Positions 18,768 through 27,619 of a DNA stretch of 64,000 nt are shown here, piece after piece. Source of the stretch: an uncultured Sulfuricurvum sp. (GTDB lineage Bacteria > Campylobacterota > Campylobacteria > Campylobacterales > Sulfurimonadaceae); NCBI GenBank assembly GCA_903844635.1, contig CAIMUF010000081.1:62001-126000 (forward strand), written 5' to 3'. Below the pieces are notes generated by a model. That model was not told where the DNA came from and searched no databases. It was given only the letters and a program-made list of their open reading frames with translations. A program made the position numbers and the translations under genes. Positions within the stretch are counted from its first letter, which is position 1. Every line of letters begins with the position of its first letter.

Positions 18768-19513
18768 CCGGGATCCTTGCTAAATAGTGTTTCATCTAAA
18801 ATGAGTTGGTTCTGAGATGATTTTACAACATAATATCTTTCATTACAAGCAAAAGCACCCAAGTTACAATAACGATACGTTTCAAAGTCAAAAGATTTGT
18901 TTTGGTGATAATGTCCTTCGACTACCATATCACACTCCTCAATCCATTTTTTGCCACTGTGTCGATGAGCAATTGACTCAAAGTTTTCAATTTTTTTGCA
19001 ATGGTTTTTTCGTTGCATATCCCGAGTAAGCCACTTGATGATAATCCCGCCAAAAATATTATTAATGATATTTAAACCATACAAAATAGGCCGATTACGA
19101 ATGATCGCCGTATAGACTTCATACCCCAAAGCAACCCGACTGTCACCGTGCAATAAAGCAATTTTTTGAGAACCATACAGCATCATAAAAGGCTGGTGAT
19201 GACGCGGGACAATGGTAATATTCGGAAAAACAGAGGCAAGTCTAAAGTCATGATTCCCTTCCAAATAGAGTATATCTATTTTTTTTGAGAGCACATTCAG
19301 AAGATCGATAAGTTCTTGATTTAAAAGAACCGTTTCACTAATCGGACCAAAAAGAAGGTCACAATTATCTCCCATCAAAATAAGCTGTGTGGTTTTAATG
19401 GTCTCATTTTCTACTGCTCGCAAAAAATCAATAAAAGGGATTCGCCACGGTGCATAATGAGAATCAGCTACTAAAATAGCCCCATCATGAAGTTGTTTAA
19501 GGGACATACGCAA
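18764..19513 (-). CDS. Metallophosphoesterase, LpxH-like (UDP-2,3-diacylglucosamine hydrolase)
   Basis: Calcineurin-type phosphoesterase, 249 residues. The metal-binding blocks appear in order: 'VADSHY', 'LMGDNCDLLFG', 'LEGNHDFRL', 'LLHGDSR' and 'VEGHYHQN'. The pattern with Asn-His-Asp followed by HGD and GHxH fits UDP-2,3-diacylglucosamine pyrophosphohydrolase of lipid A synthesis, and homologues in Campylobacterota carry that name. First block is DSHY rather than DxH-L, so substrate is less certain. It overlaps argC by 17 bp and cheV by 4 bp. Confidence 0.8.
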   Translation of the reverse strand: MRMSLKQLHDGAILVADSHYAPWRIPFIDFLRAVENETIKTTQLILMGDNCDLLFGPISETVLLNQELIDLLNVLSKKIDILYLEGNHDFRLASVFPNITIVPRHHQPFMMLYGSQKIALLHGDSRVALGYEVYTAIIRNRPILYGLNIINNIFGGIIIKWLTRDMQRKNHCKKIENFESIAHRHSGKKWIEECDMVVEGHYHQNKSFDFETYRYCNLGAFACNERYYVVKSSQNQLILDETLFSKDPG

Positions 19514-20510
19514 TCACAGGAATTCCGAGTGATTCATCCAACCCCATCATGATATTGGCATTCACCATAGCTTGTGAACTGGCTCCACGCATCAGGTTGT
19601 CGATCGCACACATAGCAACCAAAGCATTGCCGTGGCGTGTGGCGTATACATCTGCGAAATTCGTCCCTGCTGTCATTTTAGTGTGAGGCGGTGCAGTACG
19701 AACACGGACGAATGGCTGACCTTCATAAAACTTTGCCATACACTCATCTGATTGAACATCCGATTTTAACGTAGCATAGACACACGCCAACATTCCGCGA
19801 GTCATGGGGACGAGAGAAGGTACAAAAGTCACTTTAACATCGTTACCGCACAAGAGGCTCGCGTGTTGTTCTATCTCAATGGCATGACGGTGCTTTATGA
19901 TGTTGTAACAGTTAATATTATCATTGACATTCACATAATGAACGCCGGACGTAGGTGATTTACCTGCTCCCGAAACGCCGGTTTTAGAATCGACAAAAAT
20001 AGGCTGTGTCGTATCAATATGATTTAAAAAAGGAGCAAGAGCCATCAAGGTTGCAGTAACATGACATCCAGGATTAGCAACTAATCGTGCACCCTCTGCG
20101 ATACGTCCGTGCAGCTCCGGTATAGAATAAACGGCATGCTCCAGATTAGTGATATCTTCATGCTCACAATAAAATGTTTCGTAATTTTCACGATTTAGAC
20201 GATAATCAGCGGAAAGATCAACAATTTTTACACCGCGATCCAACAAACCTTTGGCGGTATTCATCGCAGTTTTGTGAGGAAGAGCTAAGAATATAAGTTC
20301 ACACATCTGCGCGGCGCGATCTAAATCAACCTTTTCAACACCCAAATCACATACACCAAAAAGGGCAGGATGAAGATTACTCAAGCTAGTTTCACCTTCG
20401 GTATTGGCACAATACGTCAAAATAAATCGAGGGTGGTTAAGGAGCATCTTAACAAGCTCTAAACCTGTATACCCGCTTACTCCAATTATCCCAACATTAA
20501 TGGCTTTCAA
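19497..20510 (-). CDS. argC: N-acetyl-gamma-glutamyl-phosphate reductase
   Basis: NADPH-dependent third step of arginine synthesis, 337 residues. The N-terminal Rossmann motif 'VGIIGVSGYTGLELVKML', the catalytic Cys in 'VANPGCHVTATLMAL' near residue 148, and 'SKTGVSGAGKSP' are all present. It overlaps greA upstream by 14 bp and the phosphoesterase downstream by 17 bp. Confidence 0.97.
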   Translation of the reverse strand: MKAINVGIIGVSGYTGLELVKMLLNHPRFILTYCANTEGETSLSNLHPALFGVCDLGVEKVDLDRAAQMCELIFLALPHKTAMNTAKGLLDRGVKIVDLSADYRLNRENYETFYCEHEDITNLEHAVYSIPELHGRIAEGARLVANPGCHVTATLMALAPFLNHIDTTQPIFVDSKTGVSGAGKSPTSGVHYVNVNDNINCYNIIKHRHAIEIEQHASLLCGNDVKVTFVPSLVPMTRGMLACVYATLKSDVQSDECMAKFYEGQPFVRVRTAPPHTKMTAGTNFADVYATRHGNALVAMCAIDNLMRGASSQAMVNANIMMGLDESLGIPVIAYVP

Positions 20511-20994
20511 AGACTATCTCCTGATATTTAACCTCTAAGACCTCGAATTTTTTTATGCCGCCAGGAAGTTTTGCATGTATATCATCTCCCTCTTCGCGTC
20601 CTAGTAGTTGCTTAGCTAAGGGAGAGTTAAACGATATAAGTCCGCGTGCAGGATTGCTCTCACATCCGCCGACTATCGTATACGTTACCTCTTCGTCGGT
20701 ATCAAGGTCACACAACACAACGGTTGAGCCAAAACTCACACGTGCATGCTCAAGTACACTGGGATCAACAATCTGAGCTATAGAGATAACTGCGCCTAAC
20801 TCTGCAATACGTGTGCCGATAAACGCCTGTTTTTCACGCGCTGCATGATATTCAGAATTTTCTTTTAGGTCGCCATACTCTTTGGCACGGTCTATTTCCA
20901 CATTAACTTCGGGAAGATCGATATTTTTGAGGGTGTTTAGCTCATCGGATAATCGTTGAAATCCGTATTTGGTCATTGGCTCTTTGTGTTCCAC
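20497..20994 (-). CDS. greA: Transcription elongation factor GreA
   Basis: GreA, 165 residues, rescues backtracked RNA polymerase by stimulating transcript cleavage. The N-terminal antiparallel coiled coil contains 'EYGDLKENSEYHAAREKQ' with the acidic tip, and the C-terminal FKBP-like domain contains 'GLISFNSPLAKQLLGREEGD'. The GTG start at 20994 ('MEHKEPMTKYGF') is chosen because GGAGAG is 4-5 nt upstream and because homologues share the PMT motif after a few residues. A TATAAT on the minus strand (21024-21029) is a likely -10 for the operon. Confidence 0.95.
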   Translation of the reverse strand: MEHKEPMTKYGFQRLSDELNTLKNIDLPEVNVEIDRAKEYGDLKENSEYHAAREKQAFIGTRIAELGAVISIAQIVDPSVLEHARVSFGSTVVLCDLDTDEEVTYTIVGGCESNPARGLISFNSPLAKQLLGREEGDDIHAKLPGGIKKFEVLEVKYQEIVFESH

Positions 20995-21040
20995 TGTTCT
21001 CTCCGCGTGAAGTAATAATAGGCATTATAGCGCGGAGAAA

Positions 21041-21688
21041 CTAAAGCTTTGTAATTCGACGCAACGCCAACGAGCACATTGCCAATCCAAAAGCGCCCGT
21101 CACGGCAACAAAGCTTCCTTTTTCTTTGATACGAGGGAGTTCACTGCTGCAAATACAGCTAAAATCACCGTTAAATTTCCGTTTACGCAACTCGTTACGT
21201 AGTTTGGAAGCAAAGGGGTCGCCTTCGGTTTTCCAGATGGAGCGTACTTCAATTTTGGTGGGGTCAAGTCGTTTTGCGGAGCCTACTGAGCAGATAAGTT
21301 TGGATGAACATTTTTGGATTAGAGCAATTTTGGCCCACATATCATCGATGGCATCAAGAATTAGATCGTAGGGTTCAAAGTTATAAGCATCCACCCACTC
21401 TGGAGTGATTTTTTCTGCGATGGCAATGACTTCCGGATAATGACTTTTGAGTGCATCGACTTTTAGGTCTCCTTCGTGCAGCTCTGAGTGCATCTGGCGA
21501 TTTTGATTGCTCGCATCGTAGCGATCAAAATCAATGATGGTGATGTCCCGAACACCCGAGCGATAAAGACAATCAAGACAAAAACTTCCCACACCACCGA
21601 CTCCAAGGAGAAGAATCTTAGCATTTTGAAGTTTCTCGTACGTCTCTTCGCCAAAAACGAGTTTGGTTCGAGCGTTTCTCACAGCCAC
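21041..21688 (-). CDS. ThiF/MoeB/HesA family adenylyltransferase (TcdA-like)
   Basis: E1-like ATP-binding protein, 215 residues. The nucleotide-binding motif 'ILLLGVGGVGSFCLDCLYRSG' type Rossmann loop is near residue 26, followed by 'IIDFDRYDASNQNRQ' and 'LILDAIDD'. This order fits TcdA (tRNA threonylcarbamoyladenosine dehydratase) or another ThiF-type activating enzyme. It lacks the C-terminal zinc cysteine pairs of MoeB. It overlaps surE by 10 bp. Confidence 0.85.
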   Translation of the reverse strand: MAVRNARTKLVFGEETYEKLQNAKILLLGVGGVGSFCLDCLYRSGVRDITIIDFDRYDASNQNRQMHSELHEGDLKVDALKSHYPEVIAIAEKITPEWVDAYNFEPYDLILDAIDDMWAKIALIQKCSSKLICSVGSAKRLDPTKIEVRSIWKTEGDPFASKLRNELRKRKFNGDFSCICSSELPRIKEKGSFVAVTGAFGLAMCSLALRRITKL

Positions 21689-22446
21689 TCTCGTAAGGTA
21701 TTCATCGATTTATAAGCCGTTAAATCCAATTTTATCGGACTCACCGATACCATTTTGTTCTCAATTGCTTCAAAATCACAGTACCCTTCACGGTTCGGGC
21801 GTGCTTTGTATTCAAGGGGATGCAATCCTAGCCAATAATATTCCAGACCTCTTGGATTATGGTGCAAGTGCGCATCATTGGCGTAAAATCGGTATCCGGC
21901 ATAGGTTGGACAAAAGTTCAATTCTTTCACATCCCATGGGATATTAACGTTTAAAAATTCTCGTTCTTTGAGAGGAAATTCACCCGCAAAAATCTTTTCA
22001 ACCAATGCTCGAATTGCCATTTTCGCCAATGCAAAATCCCCCACTGGTTGGGTAAAGTCCATCACTTGAGAGATTGCAATAGAGGGGATACCTTGCAATA
22101 CGCCCTCCATAGCTGCGGCAGCTGTTCCTGAATAGGTGATATCTTCCCCCATGTTTGAGCCTTTGTTAATCCCGCTGATAACAAGATCAGGCTTTTTAAC
22201 CTCAAATAACGAATTCAGCGCCAAATAGACACAATCGCTAGGTGTCCCGTCGTCAAGTTTGTAAAAATCATCCCCGACACTGATAAAAGAGAGAGGACGT
22301 GTAAGAGTGAGCGAATGCCCACATGCTGATTTTTCGGTGGAGGGGGCAACAACGGTAATGTGCCCAAGATCTTTAAGCGCATCAATCAGGGCTAGCAATC
22401 CTTCGGATTCGTATCCATCGTCGTTCGTGATGAGTATTTCTTTCAC
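21679..22446 (-). CDS. surE: 5'/3'-nucleotidase SurE
   Basis: Survival protein E, 255 residues, hydrolyses nucleoside monophosphates with a divalent metal. The N-terminal 'EILITNDDGYESEGL' supplies the two Asp ligands, Ser/Asn ligands follow in 'PSTEKSACGHSLTLTRPL', and 'VISGINKGSNMGEDITYSGT' is the most conserved block. It overlaps the upstream kinase gene by 4 bp and the ThiF-like gene by 10 bp. Confidence 0.96.
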   Translation of the reverse strand: MKEILITNDDGYESEGLLALIDALKDLGHITVVAPSTEKSACGHSLTLTRPLSFISVGDDFYKLDDGTPSDCVYLALNSLFEVKKPDLVISGINKGSNMGEDITYSGTAAAAMEGVLQGIPSIAISQVMDFTQPVGDFALAKMAIRALVEKIFAGEFPLKEREFLNVNIPWDVKELNFCPTYAGYRFYANDAHLHHNPRGLEYYWLGLHPLEYKARPNREGYCDFEAIENKMVSVSPIKLDLTAYKSMNTLREWL

Positions 22447-23738
22447 TTTCTATTTCCTTTTGGTTTTATGGGGACAAATATAAAACAATTAAGCGTATCG
22501 CGTCGCTCGTAAGCCAGCACATACCCATGCTCTCTCAAAATCGCATCGACAATGTAAAGACCTAAGCCAAAACTGTCTTTGGTCGGCTGATCTTTGGTAA
22601 AAGGTTCGATGTAATGGGCAAGAGGTTTTTTTAGAGGCTCACCAAGATTGGTAAAAAATATCTCATCATGTTCCATAAAAATAGACATTTTCTTCTCAGG
22701 AGAATACTTGATAGCATTGTCAATAAGATTTTTAACCGCCGTTACAAACAAGCGATAGTCCACTTCGATTTTAACCGAAGCATCGATATTGGAATCTACC
22801 GATTCATATTCCACCATTGCACTGTCAATCGCACCATCGATAATATCGATCAGACGATACTCTTTTTTCTCTAGATGCTGAGAACCGGAGCTGATCTCTT
22901 CAATCAAAGCAAATTCTCCAATTAAACCCTCAAGTCTTTCAAAAATACTGACAAATCGTCCTCGCTGTTTATCATCCGAAATCATGGTGGTAACAATACG
23001 CCCCTTGGCAATCGGTGTTTTAAGCTCGTGCATAATGTTGCGTAAAAAAAGCGTTCGAGATTCAATAAGAGAACGAATTTTATTTTGAGCCGTTTCAAGC
23101 TCATTGGCGATCAATGCAATCTCATCTTCTCCGTCTGTATGAAATCGAACACCCATATCCCCCTCACCAAAACGGGCAATTTGACGACGCAGCACTCGAA
23201 GTGGTGCGATACGAACAATAATCAACCCAAAAGAGAATAGTAAAATCAGTAAAATAGTTCCATAGGAATACAACAAATAGGAAAAATTATACGCTTGAAC
23301 TTTGCGATCTTCTAAAAGAATCGAGTGATGGTCGGATTGAACCAAAAAATATATTTTTCCCTCAAATTCGAGCATCCGGACATATACTTGACTCACGATC
23401 AAATCATTATAGGGGGCTTCAAACGAAATATGCTGCGATACTGATTGACCTTCTTCTTTGAGCACAACTGCATTTTCGGTAATATCATGATAGCCTGAAT
23501 CGCTCACAACATACAAATCATACACAGCCAGATTGGCTTCTAAAATAGGCAATGAGATTTGTTTGAGCAGAAAAGTGTTATAAATTTGGGAAATAAGCGA
23601 ATATTTATTAAAGAGATTATCGGTATGCTTGGTACGATTGGTTTGATACAGTTGATAAAATGTATAGCTAACGCTCCCTACCGTGACGGCAAGAGCGAAA
23701 AGAACCGTGAGCAAGACAGCATTACGTCTAATAATCAT
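22443..23738 (-). CDS. Sensor histidine kinase, ArsS-like
   Basis: Membrane histidine kinase, 431 residues: first helix about 10-30, a periplasmic sensor of about 120 residues, a second helix (about 150-172), HAMP, a dimerisation helix with phospho-His in 'NIMHELKTPIAKGR' and an ATPase domain ending 'FGLGLYIVDAILREHGY'. Together with the response regulator upstream (4-bp overlap) it looks like the Helicobacter ArsRS/HP0165-HP0166 pair, which senses acid there. The input signal in this organism is not known. Confidence 0.9.
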   Translation of the reverse strand: MIIRRNAVLLTVLFALAVTVGSVSYTFYQLYQTNRTKHTDNLFNKYSLISQIYNTFLLKQISLPILEANLAVYDLYVVSDSGYHDITENAVVLKEEGQSVSQHISFEAPYNDLIVSQVYVRMLEFEGKIYFLVQSDHHSILLEDRKVQAYNFSYLLYSYGTILLILLFSFGLIIVRIAPLRVLRRQIARFGEGDMGVRFHTDGEDEIALIANELETAQNKIRSLIESRTLFLRNIMHELKTPIAKGRIVTTMISDDKQRGRFVSIFERLEGLIGEFALIEEISSGSQHLEKKEYRLIDIIDGAIDSAMVEYESVDSNIDASVKIEVDYRLFVTAVKNLIDNAIKYSPEKKMSIFMEHDEIFFTNLGEPLKKPLAHYIEPFTKDQPTKDSFGLGLYIVDAILREHGYVLAYERRDTLNCFIFVPIKPKGNRK

Positions 23739-24397
23739 TTTAAGAGTTTATACCCGATACCGCGAATCGATTCGACGAGGGCTTTATCTCCTAGTTTATT
23801 ACGAATACGTCCCATCATCACATCGATACTTTTGTTTGAAGAATCTTCATTGATAGCACTCACGTTGTGAATCAAATCTTCACGAGACACCACCATCCCC
23901 TGCTTTTTAATCATGTGAGCTAAAATACCGTATTCTGCATTCGTAAAGTCCAAGGTTCTTCCCTTGTAACTGATCTGCATAGCAGATTCGTTGAGGTTAA
24001 AATCACTCTCATTCTCTGCTGCTGCCTGTGATGCCGCATCGTAACGACGTAACACTGAGTGAATACGCGCTTCGAGTTCTCGCGGGTCGTAGGGCTTGGG
24101 AAGATAATCATCCGCTCCCAATTCCAACGCGTTAATCTTATCTGTCACATCCGAACGTGCCGATGAGATGATAATCGGGATATTTTGACGAGAGCGAATC
24201 GCTTCACATACCTCCAAACCGTCCATCCCCGGTAACGTCAAATCTAGAATTACCGCATCAAACTTTTCAAGCTTGAGGATACTAAGCGCTTTGAACGGAT
24301 CGTCTTCCGTCGTCACTTTAAAATCATACTGCTCTAAAAATTCAGTCAAAATCTCGGCGAGCTCGAGATCGTCTTCTATCATTAATATTTTATTCAT
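23735..24397 (-). CDS. OmpR-family response regulator, ArsR-like
   Basis: Receiver (1-115) with phospho-Asp in 'VILDLTLPGMDGLEV', Thr/Ser in 'IISSARS' and Lys in 'YLPKPYD', then a winged-helix DNA-binding domain (about 130-220, 'SIDVMMGRIRNKLGDKALVESIRGIGYK'-type end). 220 residues. It is the first gene of a four-gene unit with the kinase, surE and the ThiF-like gene, and is divergent from the fecR-domain gene. Confidence 0.93.
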   Translation of the reverse strand: MNKILMIEDDLELAEILTEFLEQYDFKVTTEDDPFKALSILKLEKFDAVILDLTLPGMDGLEVCEAIRSRQNIPIIISSARSDVTDKINALELGADDYLPKPYDPRELEARIHSVLRRYDAASQAAAENESDFNLNESAMQISYKGRTLDFTNAEYGILAHMIKKQGMVVSREDLIHNVSAINEDSSNKSIDVMMGRIRNKLGDKALVESIRGIGYKLLK

Positions 24398-24499
24398 ACG
24401 CTAATTGTAGCCCACGAACAGTTAATAGTTTCCTAACTTAATCACTAGCGTAAGCGAAAATAGGATAAAATTGTTTTATTATACAAAAAAAGGATGATG

Positions 24500-24922
24500 G
24501 TGAAATTACTTATTATAATGATGGGATTTGTCCTTTTGGCTTGGGGTTCCCAGCCGGTAGCATTTATTAAAAATGTTCAGGGTAATGCCATTGTAAAACA
24601 TGACAATATTCCACACGCCATTCAAAAAGGGGAGCATCTTTTTAGCGGAGACAGCATACAAACAGCTAAAAAAACAACCATTGGAATCTCGTTTAACGAC
24701 GGAACTCGCATCGCCATTGGTCCTGAAAGTATCTTTATTATCGATGATTATATCTTTGAACCTGCGCAAAAAGATTTCCATTTTAATATGACGCTTCCAA
24801 AAGGGACGATCGTTTTTGAATCAGGGAAAATAGGGAAATTGGCACCTGAAAAAGTGACCATCAAAGTACCACAGGGCATTATTGGAATTCGTGGCACCAA
24901 ATTTATCGTGGAGGCTGAATAA
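24500..24922 (+). CDS. FecR-domain periplasmic protein
   Basis: Secreted protein of about 140 residues with a signal peptide ('LLIIMMGFVLLAWG'). The FecR domain covers 'GNAIVKHDNIPHAIQKGEHL', 'GDSIQTAKKTTIGISFNDGT' and the closing 'KVPQGIIGIRGTKFIVE'. AAAAAGG ends directly before an ATG at 24494, too close to use; the ATG at 24497 or the GTG at 24500 (6-nt spacing) is more plausible. Such stand-alone FecR domains often accompany CHASE2 proteins, as here. Confidence 0.85.
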   Translation: MKLLIIMMGFVLLAWGSQPVAFIKNVQGNAIVKHDNIPHAIQKGEHLFSGDSIQTAKKTTIGISFNDGTRIAIGPESIFIIDDYIFEPAQKDFHFNMTLPKGTIVFESGKIGKLAPEKVTIKVPQGIIGIRGTKFIVEAE

Positions 24923-24924
24923 TT

Positions 24925-25521
24925 ATGGAACCATTACTCATTTGGACTGCCCTACTTTTATCGTTACCTTTTTTGACACATGAACCTAAAACAACTGTTA
25001 TATTACTCGATAATGAATCTTCCCATAATGCTGTCGTCGTCAAAAGCGATGTTGGAAGCGTAATCGTAGATCAGCCTTATTCATATACAACATTGGCAGC
25101 TCAAGATAAACAGCCCTCGTCGATTGAAAAAGCTGATCCAGAGTCTATTCGTGAGAAATACGCTCAACAACTCAATATGCTTCCGACAAAGCCTGTTTCA
25201 ATGCTGTTTCATTTTGAACCAGGGACGGCTGATTTGACCGAATCTTCTAAAAATCAAGTCAGTGAATTGATCCAGCTCATTTCATCGCGTGAACCTGCTG
25301 CTGTTGATATTATCGGTCATTCTGATCGTGCCGGTGATGCTGATAAAAATTACCTATTGGCATTGGAACGCGCTAAAACGGTAGAACAATATCTTTTAGA
25401 ACGTAATGTGAAATTAGACCGTAGCTCCGTCACTTCGTATGGAGAAAATGATCCTATTATCCAAACAGAAGATGGTGTATCCGAACCTCAAAATCGTCGT
25501 GTTGAAGTGATTGTACGCTAG
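24925..25521 (+). CDS. OmpA-family peptidoglycan-associated protein
   Basis: Protein of 198 residues with an N-terminal hydrophobic segment (about 4-18) and a C-terminal OmpA/MotB domain (about 90-198). Signature residues: 'LFHFEPGTADLTESS', 'VDIIGHSDRAGDADKNYLLA' and 'QNRRVEVIV', with the Asp and Arg that bind diaminopimelate. It begins 2 bp after the FecR gene and its end lies 4 bp before the kinase start, so the three form one operon. Confidence 0.9.
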   Translation: MEPLLIWTALLLSLPFLTHEPKTTVILLDNESSHNAVVVKSDVGSVIVDQPYSYTTLAAQDKQPSSIEKADPESIREKYAQQLNMLPTKPVSMLFHFEPGTADLTESSKNQVSELIQLISSREPAAVDIIGHSDRAGDADKNYLLALERAKTVEQYLLERNVKLDRSSVTSYGENDPIIQTEDGVSEPQNRRVEVIVR

Positions 25522-25525
25522 TTTT

Positions 25526-27619
25526 ATGAAAAAAAACATGCTATTAATTGCGGGATCGTTGATTTTAACGATCCTGTTTTACCTTTTTTGGTGGCAAAAT
25601 CCTTTACTCACCTATCTTGATTACAAACTCTACGACCGGTTCACCCATTCAATGCCCTCTTCTCATGCTCCTGCATCAACCGTGGTTATAGAAATTGACG
25701 ATAAAAGCTTAAAAGCGCTGGGTCAATGGCCTTGGCCTCGAATCATCACGGCTAAGCTAATTGATACCATTACCAATTCTAAACCATCGGCTATCGTAAT
25801 GGATATGGTTTTTTCCGAAGAGGATCGAACCTCCCCAATCATACTTCAAAGCTTTTATAACAACGCTTTAGGAGTCAAGATAACCATTGACGGTCTGCCT
25901 AAATCTTTGCACGACAATGATGCTGTCTTATCCGATGCCATACATCGATCACCGATGGTCTTACCGGTATTTTCGAATACCGACAGACAAAGCAGTATTT
26001 GCATACTGCCAAGTACTGTAACCTATGACAATTTTCTTAAAAATACCAATCTGTACCCATTAAACAATTTGGTGTGCAGTTTGCCCCGTTTTCAGCAACC
26101 ATCCCAAGGAATCGGGCATATCCATGCAATGGCGGATGAGGATGGGATACTACGGCGTTTACCTTTGGTCATGCAGCATGAAGATGTATGGATACCGACA
26201 CTGGGTATGGCGGCTACGGCTTCTGTACATAAAGGAATTCAGTTTGATGCAGCTTCCCCATTTTTAGGTGGAATGGAATTAACCCAAAGCGGCAAGCGAT
26301 TCTTTGCTGACAGCCACAGCAATGCTCTTCTCTCTTTTTATCCCTTTGATCAGTATGAAAAAATTTCGGCAGTCGATATTCTCAATGGCAGTGTGAAACC
26401 TGAGAGATTAAACGGGAAATGTGTTTTCATAGGTTCTACGGCTCTTGGTTTGGACAGTATGTACACGATGAGTGACGGTTCGGTTCGTTCGGGTGTCTAT
26501 ATCCATGCGACTATGGTTGAAAATATTTTGAACGGTGATTTGGGAGTTCAGCCCTCTCTCTACCAACCTCTTAATATTATTCTTTCCTTTATCATTGGTA
26601 TTTTGCTATTAATGCAAATGATCCGAAAACAGTATTTAAGTGTTGTTATTTCCTATTTGACCATCTCTTTATTGGCAGGGATTATCACCGCCCTAGCGTG
26701 GCAATATCATCTCTATCTCTCCATTGGCTACCTCATCATCCCATTATCTGCTTACTTATTTATTTTGGCGTTACTAATGTTTTTTATCGATTATCGCAAC
26801 AAAAAGAGATTTATTGATGAACTCAATCGTTCTACTTTACAAAAACAACGATTACAAAGCGCCTTGAGTGCCAGTGAAAGTGAAATTGAGTATCAAAAAG
26901 CGATGCTATTTCAGCAATCAAAACTCGCAGCAATGGGCGAGATGATCGATAATATTGCCCATCAATGGCGCCAACCTCTCAATTTACTCGGTGTCATTAT
27001 CCAACATGCCGAATTTGCGTATTCAAAAGGAAAAGTGGATGAAAAGTACATCCAAAAAATGAATACAGACTCGATGGAACAGATTCTCTTTATGTCTCAA
27101 ACCATTGACGATTTTCGCAATTTTGTCAAACCTGACCGACAAAATATTCTTTTTGATCTTAACAAGTCTGTTGAAGAATCGATTCGTCTTCTATCGGGAA
27201 TATTCAAAGCCAACTCAATTACGATCATAGCAGAGTATTCAGATGAACCATTGATGATTATGGGTTCACCGAGTGAATTTAAACAAGTCATCATCAATCT
27301 GCTTCACAATGCCCGCGATGCATTGTTGGAAAATAACCCAATAAACCCCATGATTCATATTAAGCTAGTTGCAGATCAAAGCAATGTTGCCATTACCCTA
27401 AAAGATAATGGCGGCGGAATCGCATTGGCTGTCATTGATAAAATTTTCGAGCCTTATTTTACGACGAAAGACGAAACGAAAGGAAGCGGTATAGGTTTAT
27501 ATATCTCACGTGCGATTATAAAAACAAAAATGGGGGGAGAGATTACTGCTACAAATGTTGAGAATGGTGCGTTATTTACGATTACCCTTCCCTTAGATGC
27601 CCGAGAGTCGATAGCCTAA
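25526..27619 (+). CDS. CHASE2-domain sensor histidine kinase
   Basis: Membrane kinase of 697 residues. After an N-terminal helix (about 4-24) a periplasmic CHASE2 domain runs to about 340 ('VVIEIDDKSLKALGQWPWPR', 'VMDMVFSEEDR', 'CVFIGSTALGLDSM'), then three helices (about 345-430), a coiled coil, a dimerisation helix with His near 478 in 'NIAHQWRQPLNLLGV', and an ATPase domain ('KIFEPYFTTKDETKGSGIGL'). The ATG at 25526 is preferred to an upstream TTG inside ompA. The gene follows FecR and OmpA proteins in one operon and overlaps the convergent regulator gene by 27 bp, its likely partner. Confidence 0.9.
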   Translation: MKKNMLLIAGSLILTILFYLFWWQNPLLTYLDYKLYDRFTHSMPSSHAPASTVVIEIDDKSLKALGQWPWPRIITAKLIDTITNSKPSAIVMDMVFSEEDRTSPIILQSFYNNALGVKITIDGLPKSLHDNDAVLSDAIHRSPMVLPVFSNTDRQSSICILPSTVTYDNFLKNTNLYPLNNLVCSLPRFQQPSQGIGHIHAMADEDGILRRLPLVMQHEDVWIPTLGMAATASVHKGIQFDAASPFLGGMELTQSGKRFFADSHSNALLSFYPFDQYEKISAVDILNGSVKPERLNGKCVFIGSTALGLDSMYTMSDGSVRSGVYIHATMVENILNGDLGVQPSLYQPLNIILSFIIGILLLMQMIRKQYLSVVISYLTISLLAGIITALAWQYHLYLSIGYLIIPLSAYLFILALLMFFIDYRNKKRFIDELNRSTLQKQRLQSALSASESEIEYQKAMLFQQSKLAAMGEMIDNIAHQWRQPLNLLGVIIQHAEFAYSKGKVDEKYIQKMNTDSMEQILFMSQTIDDFRNFVKPDRQNILFDLNKSVEESIRLLSGIFKANSITIIAEYSDEPLMIMGSPSEFKQVIINLLHNARDALLENNPINPMIHIKLVADQSNVAITLKDNGGGIALAVIDKIFEPYFTTKDETKGSGIGLYISRAIIKTKMGGEITATNVENGALFTITLPLDARESIA

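Noticed and set aside
24414-24450. ACTAGCGTA near the arsR/fecR gap as a third copy of the 28-nt core repeat
   Set aside because: Only about 8-9 nt match, and no flanking hairpins of the same layout.
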